From assembly GCF_016086655.4 (NCBI RefSeq), contig NC_052138.2, positions 37,459,403 to 37,523,402 of the forward strand: a DNA stretch of 64,000 bases. The letters are read 5' to 3'. Under the pieces are notes generated by a model. The model searched no databases. It was not told where the DNA came from and was given only the letters and a program-made list of their open reading frames with translations. The translations under genes were made by a program, and so were the position numbers. Origin of the DNA: Lepeophtheirus salmonis. Lineage: Eukaryota; Arthropoda; Copepoda; Siphonostomatoida; Caligidae. Each line of letters starts with the position of its first letter. Position 1 is the stretch's first letter. Positions 1 through 11,215 of this stretch are shown piece after piece.

Positions 1-292
1 ACAAAGTGCAGACCACCTTATTAACAGATAGCCATCGCTCTCATTTGAGAGATACGAAACTATGCTAAAAGAGTATGAAGATCTTTGTATTCTTAAATTT
101 ATGAAATGTACAAAATTATAGATAATAACTATTAAATTAAGTAAGACTTAAGATCAATTTCTGCTGTCGTAGCACATTTACCCCTTTGTCTGGTCGTGTT
201 CTTTGCCGTATGGATGTATATTTTTGTAACGTATGCAAATGTATAACTATAATGCATTGACTATACTAAACAGCAATAAATTCTTTCCTAAC

Positions 293-1066
293 TAAATATT
301 TGAATTTTTTGTGCTAAAAATTTTTTTTTTTTTGAACAACTCTGGATTTTTGAAACTTTTTGTAAAAACTATGAATTTTTGAATTTTTTTCAAACCAATT
401 TTATATTTTAAATTTAATTCTTCAAATCTTTTCCCAAAAAATTATTTATTTTTTAACAACTGTGGATTTTTAAAACTTTTTGTAAAAAGCTATGGATTTT
501 TTAATCATTTTTCCAGGTATATTTGAAATTTAATTTTTGAAATCTTTTCCAAAAAAATATTTTTTTGTGAACCACTGTGAATTTTTGAAACTTTCTGTAA
601 AAAGCTATAGATTTTTTAATTCTTTTATTCCAACAAATTTTATATTTGAAATTTAATTCTTGAAATTTTTTCCCAAAAATTATTTTTTTTGTGAACAACT
701 GTAGATTTTTGAAATTTTCGTATGCAGCTGTAAATTTTTCTAAATTACTAGACTTTATTTGAATAGCTGAGGATTTTTGAATTTTTTTTCCCAAAATTTA
801 ATTTTTTGTAAATAGCGATGGATTTTAAAAAAAAGTTAATATTTGAATTTTTTTTTCTCTGAAAATTTAATTTTATGTGAATAGCCGTGGATTTAAAAAA
901 AAATTATATAATTTAATTTTTGATTTTTTTTCCAAAAAATGCAATTTTTTTTTTTGAACAGCTTTAGAATTTTTAAATTTTTTTTCAAAAAATTTAATTT
1001 TTCATTTCTTTTTTTCAAAAAAAATCTAAAACCCCCCTCTAAAGATAATCCTGCGTACGCCCTACT
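293..1066 (-). repeat. T-rich degenerate repeat (family R2, copy 1)
   Basis: Long block of imperfectly repeated units of about 60 bp: a poly-T run, then words like TGTGAACAACTGTGGATTTTTG, GAAACTTTTTGTAAAAAGC and ATGGATTTTT, recurring many times. The right edge carries AGGGCGTACGCAGG on the minus strand, which matches the left edge of the copy at 3,992 (CAGGGCGTCTGCAG), so this copy lies on the minus strand. The 97-codon open frame inside it is low-complexity Lys/Phe/Asn sequence and is not a gene. Confidence 0.7.
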
Positions 1067-2214
1067 CCAAAAAGATCATATTTTTTTCATCTTTAAATTA
1101 ATGCAAAGAGCTAGCTAAAAAAAAAAGCGTGTGTGTATCTGTCTACTACTACAACAAATGTATGCACAAATACACATCCATAACAGAAACTTGTTTTGCT
1201 TGTTTTTGTCTAGTATGAATAGATACAAAACCTGCTTTGTGTACAATGTACATATGTACAAAAGACCAAAATACTAATTCATAATGGGGAGTTATAGGCT
1301 CATAAATAATGTATGTACAAGTAAGTGTAAAAATGAGATATAAATATATATTTATGGATTTTGTGACAAGTCTAGACAATCGTTCAATTAATTATTATTA
1401 TTTACACATACACAAAAATATGTAGCACATTGAATTAATCAATTTTTTCTAAATTTTTGTTCGTACATTTATTTGTTTTAAATATTCATCATGTTCATTA
1501 TAAAACCAATCTATCACCAGCAAAAGGAAATAATCCCAATATATAAATTTACTTCATGTACAGAGTTGTACAGGAAAAAATGAACATAGGAGACAGCATT
1601 ATAAATATTTCATTAATTTTTTATTTTCAATATCTAAAAAAAATTGTAAACAAGCCACTTGCAAACTTGGTCACTCAATATGCCACCCTTCAGCAACCTT
1701 AACACATCATCAATAGGCTTAACAAAAATTGTTGAAAAAATTTGGTGGGTTCGCATTAAAGTGTTGAGTTATGGTGGTGTCTTTCTCCAAAGCTTCCTAC
1801 ACAGCTAAGTTCATCTGTTCAAATCTGCTGATTATGGGGACACATCTCTTTGCCTCTTTACTTCTCGAGGACAGAGAATTTTGGGAAATAAACAACATAG
1901 GCTTAAAGATACTTAATAGAGTTACATTAATTAAGTATTATAGTATTAAAACTATTCTATATGTAATTGGAATTGTCTTTGAAGTACATATCCATTAAGT
2001 ACATTTCCTTCCCCCGGAACAGCTGAGTATCAAACCCCTAAAGTCCAATATTTTAAAGATATATTTGATTATTTATGAACCCTTCTGGTGACGTGTGATT
2101 GATGTTGAAGGTTTTTTTAATTATGGAGAATAAAACAAATACTGAAGTATTTCTAAAGGGACTTCTCGAGTACACATATTCCCCTGACAGGGATACATGA
2201 ACTCTGTCAGAAGG
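1067..2214. other. AT-rich DNA with no supported gene
   Basis: No convincing coding sequence. The stretch from about 1,640 to 1,990 is slightly less AT-rich and could be the eroded far end of the minus-strand transposase relic that starts near 2,487, but I could not match it to a transposase C-terminus. A 22-bp stretch around 1,778 (GTCTTTCTCCAAAGCTTCCT) recurs near 18,240. The part near 1,970-2,010 resembles 17,190-17,235. Confidence 0.4.
2033..2078. repeat. Direct repeat, left copy
   Basis: About 46 bp beginning AACCCCTAAAGTCCAATAT. A close copy starts at 2,625 in the same orientation. The pair brackets the transposase relic at 2,215-2,487. Confidence 0.5.
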
Positions 2215-2487
2215 TGGCATGGGAGAATCATGGGCAATTTCAAGTCCCCTTTCAATGGTATCTTAATTCATCTTCTTCTCCATGCTGAACAAGAACTCTG
2301 GATCCCTCTGTAAATTGTACCCTCCGTTTCGTGCTTTCCTGGAGATGTCTTCTCCATCATTCTTGATATTAGATTCATTGAAAACCAGGCTTTTGGATCA
2401 CTTCACAATGTCCATAATCCTCACCATTTCAACTTCAGCATCTAGGATATCTGAGATACGCTGTCTCTTGGCTTTTTCTGCCTCATG
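2215..2487 (-). pseudogene. Tc1/mariner-superfamily transposase, N-terminal relic
   Basis: Minus-strand reading from about 2,487 gives a charged HTH-like N-terminus (KAKRQRISDILDAEVEMV) followed, in the same frame, by the arm typical of these transposases (ARNGGYNLQRDPEFLFSMEK). A Lys/Arg-rich helix-turn-helix, then a Gly-rich linker, then a 'DP-type' motif is the usual order in mariner-like transposases. The frame has an internal stop after the first HTH segment and another after MEKKMN. No catalytic DDD/E block is visible toward 1,640, so the copy is truncated. The plus-strand 68-codon frame here is its shadow. Confidence 0.5.
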
Positions 2488-2624
2488 AAAGAAATATTTA
2501 TTATCGTTTGTTTATGCACAATAAATGGGTGAACCAGAATGACAAAAATAATCAATAAACCTTCCATTATTATCGAAAAAATTAAACTTCATTAACATTT
2601 TGCTGTCTGACCCCGTATATGACC

Positions 2625-2670
2625 AACCCCTACAGTCCAATATATTATAGACATATGGGATTATTTATTA
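2625..2670. repeat. Direct repeat, right copy
   Basis: Partner of 2,033-2,078 (AACCCCTACAGTCCAATAT), same orientation, about 590 bp away. It may be the outer sequence of an element or a remnant of a duplicated flank. Confidence 0.5.
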
Positions 2671-3319
2671 TCCAAAGTACAACTTAACTATTTAGTCCAT
2701 CAACATTAAATAGTTTTGTACAAAACAAGGAGCAAATCCCTTTTTTTATTATTATTATTTCCTATGTTGGTACCTGAAGGCCAATATTCAATTCACATAT
2801 TTGAGTAAATGATAGATCTTATGCACAAATTTGTAGGATGTGTTAAGACCCTTAAGAATTTTAGGTATAGTTTAAAATCTTTCTTGGATTTAAGATACTT
2901 ATATTGCCCCCAATATAGCGACTTATATTTGTTAAATATATGTAAACGAGAATTGAGAAACTTTCTAGAAGTTATTTTTTCTTGAGCATTAAAAAAGCTA
3001 CAGCCGCAAAATTTAGCTTATAATTTGTCAAATGTAGAAAATAAGTATTTTCGACTATTTTCTCTGAGGTATTGGATAAAACTGATTCTGAGGTGTAAAA
3101 TTAGACTGATTTATATATTTATTTTTAGATGATAAATAATCTTGATAGCTTTTACTCTGATATCATTTAAATTTAAGTCAGTTGTTATAATTTTATTATA
3201 ATACAAAACTCACTTATTGAAGAGAAATCTGAGATATTTAAAGATTAGTACAAAGGGATTAGTTGCAAAAAGGGCTGCAATTGCCCTTTCTTAATCATTT
3301 TACTTGTATGTAATACTAG
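2671..3319. other. AT-rich intergenic or intronic DNA
   Basis: I see no gene, RNA or recognisable repeat here. Reading frames are short on both strands. Confidence 0.4.
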
Positions 3320-3642
3320 CAGAGGATGTCTCCGTTGCAAGGCTAAATAGAAGGGATTAGAAACATAGAGTGAATGCAAGGTTAACAAATCATTTTTTCA
3401 TACACTATGACGTCAATATTAAAAAGCGTGGTGGAGTCAAACATCAGTCGTACGTGCGTTATGGTTTAACCTTGGAATGAATGTAGAAGAAAAAAGACGG
3501 AAATAGGGATGGAGAAAGATACAGAGAAAGAATTGAAGAAGGAAGAGATATATAGAAAGAGAGAAAGGAAAGGATGTTTTATTTCGGTCAAAAACTGCAT
3601 CTTAATTACCTTGGAAGCTCAAAAAAATTTCATGAGAACATG
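3320..3642 (-). repeat. Interspersed repeat family R4, copy 1
   Basis: Minus-strand copy of a repeat also seen on the plus strand at 60,279 and 62,128. Shared words, read on the R4 strand, are CATGTT(C)CTATGAT, TTTTTGACCGAAATAAAA, a long CT-rich tract, and a terminal GAGGATGCCTCCGTTG. This copy holds about 100 bp of extra sequence between the CT-rich tract and the terminal block, and the extra sequence includes a CRE-like TGACGTCA. Confidence 0.5.
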
Positions 3643-3991
3643 TTTGGTTATTTTATAGGTTTACTGGCTAAATTTCAGATAGATATCTTCGACTGTTTTG
3701 GATTCCATGTGTTAGCTCCAAAAACAGACTTATAAATTAATACAAGATATACACTTCACAGCAAACCTATATGTTAAGCAAAAGAGGAACCTGAAAAAGG
3801 TCTTTTGCAGGGAATTGTACTCCTTGTGAATTGTAAGCTTCTAGCCCAATGAAAAAAATTATCTTGAGAATTTTAGAGTCAGGGACGATAATTAATTCAT
3901 GCAAATCGTAGCAAATAATTTAACATTTAATCTTTGAAAATTGGAGCAACACAAAAGAATTATAATTGCAGTATAAATCATCACAAAATAT

Positions 3992-4245
3992 CAGGGCGTC
4001 TGCAGAGGGTGGGCTGAAGGGACTATACCCCACCCGGCAAAAAAAATCCTTTTTTTCAAAAAATTAATTTTCTGTGAATAGCTATGAAATATTGACCTTT
4101 TTCTCAATAAATTTAATGTTGAGCTTTTTTTTCAAAAAATTGGTGTATGAAATTTAATTTTTGAAATTTTTTGTGAACAAATATGGATTTTTGAAAAAAA
4201 AGAAGTATATATGTATATATATATAAATTCTTGAGGACACCCCTG
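3992..4245 (+). repeat. T-rich repeat R2, short copy with both ends
   Basis: Begins CAGGGCGTCTGCAGAGGG and ends GGACACCCCTG. The inside is the same T-rich vocabulary as the block at 293-1,066 (TTTTCTGTGAATAGC, GAAATTTTTTGTGAACAA). The ends form a short imperfect inverted repeat (CAGGGCGT / CAGGGGTG), as in hAT-type elements. The flanks share AATAT directly outside both ends. No coding capacity. Confidence 0.55.
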
Positions 4246-5439
4246 AATATACAAATTATTTTATAGACAAATTGGTAGTTCAGTAATTTGGCTTTCAGTA
4301 AAAAGATTCCCGTAAAAGAACCATATAAATGTGTTTAAAAAATGTAGATTAGGATAATCTTTAATTAAATTCAAACAAAAGCAGACATATCGTGATATTT
4401 TGTGTAAAATTTTGGCGTGTTTGGATCAAACCAACTCCAAATAATTAAAACCAAGACAAAAAAAGGAGCTAAAGTTATCGTTCATCTCTACAAAGTCAAA
4501 TCTAAGAGTCATTAAAATGAAGGACCTTTAACACTATGAAAAATATTACAAACACTTTTTCATACAAAGATGTTTAAAAAGTGATGGTGAAGGTAAATAT
4601 TTTAAAGAAATACAAAAACATTGTTAAAAAAGATAAATGTCATCAAAACAAGGCTATTAATACAAAAACAAAGAAAAAAAGTTGAGTTTCAAATTGATAT
4701 ATAATAGAATAAAAGCTTTTGGTTACTCTGAGCCTTTTAGCAGATATAAATATTCGCACGGTGTTACCTCACAACACATAAATGGATTCCATTCGAACCA
4801 CTGTTGTGTTTGTTTATTTGTATTTTATGTTATAAATATTAATATTGGTAGTAGATATTATATCAGGTTAAAAGAATCTTTTCTCCTGCCATTTTTTCCT
4901 TGACATTATTTCATCTGCCATTTTTCCCAGGAACTGCTTTAATATATTGAAACATAAACTAATTTCAATCACTCAACCTTCATTAATTATTGGGAATATT
5001 ATTCAAGTCATTATATGTTTTCTCGTCGAGAATTAAATAATAATTATAACAACTTTGAAATATATTAAAAACTATTCAGATTCGCAACTACAAGAAATTT
5101 CAGACGGAAGTAATCTATGATTTGGTTCCTTGGTTTTTTAAAAATACTTAAAATTTTAAATCTCAAATTAAAAAAACTTCAAAGACTAATCGAAATATTT
5201 GAATTTTGATTGTTTAAATATATTTTTTACACTACATACAACTAATAAGTAATTTTTTATAGGTAGAAGCATGCTGATAGGCTCTAACTAACAATAAACT
5301 ATACAACCAATGTAAGGGTAATTATCGAAATATTGTTATTACATAATTCAAAAATGATTAAAAACAAGCCAATGAACAAACAAACTAACAATAATTAAAA
5401 ATAAGAGGAAAATAATTGGTACACTAATAGTAAAAAAAT
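4246..5439. other. AT-rich DNA with no supported gene
   Basis: Nothing recognisable is coded here. A short piece around 4,930-5,000 resembles the sequence just upstream of the M1 relic near 41,200 and may be a solo fragment of that element's 5' region. Confidence 0.4.
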
Positions 5440-6031
5440 TGTTTAAAATTTTTCATCATTAATGTAGCCGTCCTTAGCAGCAATGATGTTTCTAGGTGGT
5501 GACAGAGGGCCTGGCACATGCTGCGTATGTAGTCCTCTACCATGACGTCCGAGTGCTGACTGGCAATGGCATAGAGGACCTCAGTGTTTGGATAACACAC
5601 ACTGCAGGCCTTTCCCTCGACAAGCACCCAAAAGATGTTATCAAAAGGGGTTGGCATTAGGCCTGTAGAGGGCCAAAATTGTAGAAAAATAATTCAACTC
5701 AAAAGAGTCTTGCAAGAGAGGATACTTTTTTTGTTTTGTTTTTCTTTTTTGGTGTCGAAAGTGGCCTCTCCATCCACACAAGGTTCTTTCCATCAACTTT
5801 TTTGATAGCTCTCTGGTCAATTTGGTGTAAAATCCTAAGATATCTTGCACGGGCCCTCATGGATGTGAAGGAATTGGTTTTGACTCTTTTATTTAAGTCA
5901 TCCGGGTCTCATTTGCCCTTTTAACAGAGCCCGTTGTTTCATACTTGATGACGGCGTAAACGATGATCTTGAAAACGTCCAACGGCTTAGAAGGTGTGTA
6001 TGGAAATTCGTCGATCCTGTTCAAGTGTCAT
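5440..6031 (-). pseudogene. Internally deleted mariner-like transposase relic (family M1)
   Basis: Minus-strand reading starts at an ATG at 6,029-6,031 with MTLEQDRRIS, the same start as the copy at 7,943. It continues through an N-terminal HTH region (TSMRARARYL, then RAIKKVDGKNLVWMERPL), then jumps from a Lys-rich segment through LARLF/LLQDSFEL directly to the C-terminal part (EGKACSVCYPNTEVL...NIIAAKDGYINDE). The central part, which should carry the first two catalytic aspartates, is missing. Frames change at least three times and stops occur. The same N-to-C junction is present at 40,567-41,143 and 50,965-51,240, so the deletion probably predates transposition of these copies. Confidence 0.7.
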
Positions 6032-6225
6032 TTTCTCTACTTGTGCGTATGCTAGTGTTCAGATTTGTTATGTTTTGCAGCTAAATGTTTACTATTGAAT
6101 ATATCGAAATATAAATGCTATTCAATTGTTTATAATGAGATCCGTCTCTCTTGATAACATATCCCACATATGGCGATAGTAGTATAGGCAGATTAGATCT
6201 GCCTCTTGTAGATCCAGCTTTTCCA

Positions 6226-6648
6226 TTGTACTGGTGTTGGTTTTAAATTTACATTCCCTGGATGGATGGAGTAGACCAAGGAAGAAATTACACCTTCTTC
6301 CAACAAGACAGTGGACCGTCTTACAAGGCCACAAAAGTTTAGGATCCCTTGGTAACAAAATGTAATCACTTTTGGAGCTCCGACCTGCACCCATATGATT
6401 TATATCTTAGGGGGAGGGTCGGTCATGAGGACTGTGCCAAGTATCATACGTCTATGGAGGCCCTCAAGAACTCAATTACCCGTACACAAGGACGTCCTGG
6501 CCTGCCAAAGCCTCAAACGCCGTTGCCGAAGTTATAAACAGAGGTAGATCTTATTACAAATAATTTTATATCATTAAATAAAGAAAATATACGTTTCTAC
6601 CCAATTATAAGACTTTAAAGTTTTCTCAAATTTATCTGGACTCCCCTG
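6226..6648 (+). pseudogene. Tc1/mariner transposase C-terminal fragment with 3' terminal repeat
   Basis: Plus-strand reading shows FFQQDSGPSYKATK, which contains the second catalytic Asp, then after a stop NHFWSSDLHPYDLYLRGRV, which carries the third (the Asp of HPYD), then a typical tail (YHTSMEALKNSI). After the coding end come an AATAAA-like region and the sequence ACTCCCCTG followed by TA at 6,649-6,650, a good transposon end. The N-terminal half and the left end are absent. The third motif normally reads PDLNP-DY-W, so the family assignment is firm although the copy is dead. Minus-strand frames here are shadows. Confidence 0.65.
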
Positions 6649-6650
6649 TA

Positions 6651-7942
6651 TATGAATATATAGGCATAGTATGAACGATCTTATCAAAAACTACAATTTT
6701 TTTGTTAAGATATAGTTTTTTATATTCATAATATATAAAAATTCCATATGAGAGGAATATAACACACGATACTGGGAGTGAGAATCATTCGAAATGCCCA
6801 ATTATGAAATATCTGCGGTGTTGGAAACTGCATTTTGGTGGATCTCCTGTACATACTGTACATACAACCCAATAGACATATTTGAGTGAAGTGAAGGATC
6901 TGCATTCAAATTAATGGTATAAGTTAGGATAAAGAATAATTTTGTATTTAAAACCTTTATTGACTAGTGTAAGTGTTTATAACGAACAAGGATTAAAAAA
7001 ATATTTTTTGGGCAGAAACTGACGATAATAACGTTGTCGAAGACTGCTTGTGTAATTTAAATTCAATTTTGTGAAAAATCATTCTACCTTGCTTTTGTGT
7101 CGACAGGCCACAATACAATGGTGTGGTTTGGTATATCCGTACTATAGGGATACCCTAATACTTACCCATGATTAAAGGTACGATACTAAACAGATATAGC
7201 ACTTGGTACTAGGTATGTAACAAAAAAAAGACCCGTAGATGACGTAAACCCTCAAATTTCATTTATCCATCCAAATGAAATTGTTCCTCATAGAAAAGAA
7301 AAGAATAAACTATTCTTGTTTATAAAAAATATTCATTCTATTTCTGAACTAGCCCCTACCCCAACCAAAAATCTCTCGGTAAGGGCATTTCAATTGCCAT
7401 TAACTCATTAATGCGGAGCAGCAAGGTTTCATGCTACACATTAAAAGTACTTTTTTGTCATTTTTATATTTGGGTGACAATGTTTAATAAGTTTATAAAA
7501 ACTCTTTTGAAACGAGATTAAACCTGTTCAAATATTTTTTAATTGATTTATATATCTTCAGAAATACGTTTTGTTGGAAGAGAGAAACGATGGCAAAATG
7601 CATTTCAATCAAAAATGTAATTTATGTGCATTTTTTAAAATATATTTTGGTGAAAAAGTTTTTCTTTTGTCAATTAGGGATATTGTGTTTTAATTAAATA
7701 CAACATTTATTTTAAATTGAGATCTTTGATAAATATAAAAGCACGGATTTATTGCTGAGTGCAAAGAAATCATGCTGGATATATAGCAGGGGGGAGGGGG
7801 TCCTTTTTAAAATCTGAACACTTACTAATTCAAATATTTAGTAAAGGGTTTCTTATTGGAATTAATTCCTTTTTCGATATATTAAAGCATAAGCGATTAG
7901 TTAGAAAACAAAAGAAACCTGATCTCTCTACAAGTCGAGACA
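6651..7942. other. AT-rich DNA with no supported gene
   Basis: No gene or repeat that I can name. A G-rich GGGGGGAGGGGG tract near 7,790 stands out against the AT-rich background and lies about 150 bp upstream of the next M1 relic. Confidence 0.4.
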
Positions 7943-8320
7943 ATGACACTTGAACATGATCGACGAATTTCCATTTCCGCACTCCAAACAGTTGGACATC
8001 TCCAGGACCACAGCTCCTTCAGGAAGTCTAAAACGTTGGAGAGCAAAAAGGGATCTGTCAAAAAGGCCAAACTGGACCTGGAGGAGTTAAATAAAACAGC
8101 CAAAGCCAAACTCCTCAAGTCCATGAGGTACTATGCAAAAGATTCTGGTTTTCACTCTAAAATGTCCAGAAACCTATCAAAAAGTGGGTGGAAAGAGCCT
8201 TGTGTTAGTAGAAAGGCCATTTTTGGAATGCAATGAAAAAAAAAACATCTCTTCCAGATGTGCTGCTCTGGTGAGGCCTTCAAAATGGCGCCCCTACCAA
8301 GCAGCGAAACCGATTTCGTT
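7943..8320 (+). pseudogene. M1 mariner-like transposase, N-terminal relic
   Basis: Starts MTLEHDRRISISALQTVGHL at 7,943 and reads for 97 codons through the HTH-like region (SKTLESKKGSVKKAKLDL, LLKSMRYYAKDSG), ending near VSRKAIFGMQ. The same words appear in the M1 copies at 5.4, 25.5 and 40.6 kb. After 8,236 the frame is lost and the homologous C-terminal part seen in the other copies is not recognisable; about 8,240-8,400 is unassigned. The copy is therefore 3'-truncated or deleted differently. Confidence 0.6.
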
Positions 8321-8399
8321 TTAATTTTGGTAGAACATATCTCAATATATGTTCTCAAACATATCCAAAATTTAGAGTGGGATTTTAGTGGGATCACTT

Positions 8400-9160
8400 C
8401 CTATGAGAGCATTAAATAGAGTATATAGGACTGCTTTTACATTGTTTGGATTATTGTTCAGTATTTAAACTCGTATTTTATGTAGTATACAGATTTTCTC
8501 TTGATTAATAAAATTAAATAGGATTCTAATTTAGATAAGCACAATAAAATTGAAAATTCAAATATTTTATCAAATAACATTACGATAAAGTAAATAATTT
8601 TCATTTTAAACTTAAATTATATAACAGACTCAACTTTTGACTCCTTTCATTCACAATACATGCGAACTCTAAGTGATTGGTCTAATTCGAGAACAAATCA
8701 ATTAAGTCTTTGTGTACCATAAATGGTTCTTACAAAACTTTACATTATTTAAAAAAAAAAATCCTTTAGATTTTTGATAATCTTTTCCGGTGCCCAACTT
8801 TGAGTGGGCCTAGAACGCTCCAGATGAGTCACAGACCCCTAATATTCCACACACTCTCTTCTTTTATATAGAAAAGCCAGCTCACCAAAAATCATCAAAA
8901 TCGGTCATGATCATGCCGTAAATTTCAAAAAAGTGTCTACACTTGACATGGAATGACCCTTATATCAATTCATATGAGGTGTTCCTTATTCAAGAATGAA
9001 ATAATAATAAGAGTTTGAGTACTTTAGTCTTAAGAGTGCTCATAAATAAAAACAAACAAAATTCATTTTAACATACCATTGTTCATATTTCATTCCAATC
9101 TCAAAGATACAAGCACATAGGTAGAATAATGGTTCTTGTTATACATGTACACGTCTGCAT
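8400..9160. other. AT-rich DNA with no supported gene
   Basis: No coding sequence. Around 8,790-8,960 is a less AT-rich block with a phrase (ATCATCAAAATCGGTC) of a kind common in arthropod interspersed repeats. I cannot assign it to a family. Confidence 0.3.
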
Positions 9161-9365
9161 TATTTCATTAAAACGACTACATTATTATTTTTTATATCAA
9201 AAATGTTTTTATGATGTACATCAGGGAGCACTATATACGGTGCATCCTTTATAGGCGTTCGATGTTATATTTTCAGACCTATCATATTTTATTAATACGA
9301 CTACATTATTATTTCTTGGATCAAAATATGTTTATTATATACATCATGGAGAGTATGCAGAGCAC
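9161..9365. repeat. Tandem duplication, two units of about 80 bp
   Basis: Unit 1 (about 9,161-9,241) and unit 2 (about 9,285-9,365) share ACGACTACATTATTATTT, then ATCAAAA, then ACATCA-GGAG. They are offset by 124 bp and about 80% alike by eye. The 73-codon frame running through them is not protein-like. Confidence 0.6.
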
Positions 9366-9436
9366 CCGGGAACTTGTTGTTTTGCAGGCAGATGGATTAA
9401 AACATGATAAAAACTTTCTTGTATTAATATAGATAA

Positions 9437-9640
9437 AAAGGGGACGAATACATCATGCGATAAAATCTCTAAGAGACGAAAAGGATTGCAGCAAAACAAA
9501 GAATCTTATACTTAAACCACTCTAGGGAAGTAGTGGACACACAGTAAAAGAAGAGCTTGTTTTTTTCTTCTCTTGCCGATAGGGTTAAAATTGTCAGCTG
9601 CCACAAGGTATATCTTAAAGATATTGAAGGTATTTTATGC
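9437..9640 (+). repeat. Interspersed repeat R5, longest copy
   Basis: Shares its first 45 bp (ACGAATACATCATGCGATAAAA... type) with 16,912-16,960. It shares a later part (GTAGTGGACACACAGTA...AGAAGAGC...GGGTTAAAATTGTCAGCTGCCA) with 22,600-22,700. No coding potential. Confidence 0.45.
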
Positions 9641-9659
9641 ACTACATAATGGCTTAATA

Positions 9660-10319
9660 TAATCATTTGTCATAATTAGCCAAATCTGTAGTGCAGTGTT
9701 TTGTAATGCAAATATTCCCAAGTTCCTGATAAGATGCACGAAAAAATTCTCAAAAGAGACAAACAAAGGAGTAAAGAGTAATGTTCGGCCTAATAAAAGT
9801 TCAATTATGCTTGAAATTGTTTGCCATGTTTAATTATAATTAATTACTTAAATGGATTATTTCATAATAATATTATTTAATTTATATTGTAAAATTAACT
9901 TTATACTTTAATGTTTGAAAAGTAAATTCCGTTCATTTATAACTTTATATTTATTTTTGAAAACTAAATTTAAATGGTATTCTTTCATAAAGATAATACA
10001 ATATTAACAATAAAAAATAACCATTTTATATTATGAACCATGAGAGAATACTACTACATATCAGTTAGTGCAATAGTTGTAAATGAACCCCTTATTTTAT
10101 TCCTTATAATTTTGTTTTTGTTGTAGATTGTTTGTCTGTCCACCCTTTCACTCTAGGCCTTTACTTATAACCAATTTATCCATATGAATCAGTTAAGTAA
10201 TGACAATTACGTTATTTGATGAGCAGAATTGTCAAAACGCCTTCTATGTGAGTAACATACCTAGATTATATACACTATAAATGATGTCTAGTTTGATATT
10301 ATTCATATTTGATCAACTA
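9660..10319. other. AT-rich DNA with no supported gene
   Basis: Nothing recognisable; the next feature begins at the TA of the M2 element. Confidence 0.4.
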
Positions 10320-10321
10320 TA

Positions 10322-11213
10322 CAGGGAGTGGGGTTCAGATTGTCGCCTACTTTAAACCTTGATAACTTGAAGACGACATTATCAAATAAAAAACCGGTTA
10401 CCAAATAGGAAAGCTATTCTCGTCAGCTGACGATACGTAGTTCAGTTAGCATCATGCCGTCATCATATGAGGAGATAAAGAGCTATAAGTGGAAAGAGGA
10501 GCTTTCGAGGTCCACCGTAGTCAAAGCATTGATTAATAATGGAGGTGAAATCTCCAATTCAACAATTGCTTCAACCTTAGGAGTGAATTTACGGACTGTT
10601 CAGCGTATCCGTAAGAAGCTAGAGGACACCTGGGATGTTGATGCTACCATAAAGAGGGCACCCAAGGAGGAGGGCGCCGACAGGAAGGTCAGGGACACTG
10701 ACTTTGTCGACAACGTGAAGAAGATGGTTGAGGATGACCCTACCAGGTCCATGAAGGCCATGGCGAAGGCTCTGGGCTGCCATGAGAAAACAATAAGGAC
10801 TCAGCACCCTGCCATGTCTCCAAAATCTCCATGCAGTGGTTAACCGAGAACTGTGATGACGTCGTAACCAAGGAGTTGTGGCCTCCTAACTCTCCCGACC
10901 TTAATCCTTTGGACAATTTTGTATAGGGCTATGTCGAGAGACATACTAACAGACATCCCCATAGCACCAAGGCCAGCCTGATGGACTCCATCAAGGAGGT
11001 ATTCGGCAACATAGACAATGAGATGGTTAGAAGAGCCTGCAACCGGTTCGGAGGCCGTTATTAATGCCAACGGTGATTATATCAAATGAATGGCTACTCT
11101 ATACCTATATGCTTGTCACAGTTTTCATTTTCAATAAAAAAGTTAAAAAATGTATATTTTGTGTTGTTTTTTGTAGAAAAATATTTTGGCGACAATTTAA
11201 TCCCCGCTCCCTG
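10322..11213 (+). mobile_element. Complete-ended, internally deleted Tc1/mariner element (M2)
   Basis: Both ends are clear. The left TIR starts CAGGGAGTGGGG at 10,322 and the right TIR ends CCCCGCTCCCTG at 11,213. Including the TA, 24 of 28 terminal bases pair as an inverted repeat. A TA lies immediately outside each end (10,320-10,321 and 11,214-11,215), the target duplication expected for this superfamily. The element is 892 bp against roughly 1.3 kb for full-length relatives. It carries one decayed transposase frame from which the middle has been lost, so it could only have moved using enzyme supplied in trans. Confidence 0.85.
10454..11089 (+). pseudogene. M2 transposase with central deletion
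   Basis: The open frame from 10,454 gives a well-preserved N-terminal DNA-binding region: MPSSYEEIKSYKW, a helix-turn-helix (STIASTLGVNLRTVQRIRKK, about residues 35-55), a basic linker, and a second HTH-like segment (DDPTRSMKAMAKALGCHEKTI, about 95-115). At about 10,797 it joins, out of frame, to the region containing the second Asp (DSAPCHVSK, GAC at 10,798-10,800) and the third (ELWPPNSPDLNPLDNF). A TAG stop replaces the usual Trp just after this motif. A later frameshift separates RRACNRFGG from the genuine C-terminus AVINANGDYIK, whose stop is at 11,087-11,089. The first Asp and about 130 residues are gone. Not functional. Confidence 0.8.
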
Positions 11214-11215
11214 TA

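Noticed and set aside
501..794. 97-codon minus-strand frame
   Set aside because: Low-complexity Lys/Phe/Asn repeats produced by the T-rich R2 block; not a protein.
3408..3415. TGACGTCA, a CRE-like element (also at about 33,564 and 37,740)
   Set aside because: An 8-mer without a neighbouring promoter or gene; not enough to call regulation.
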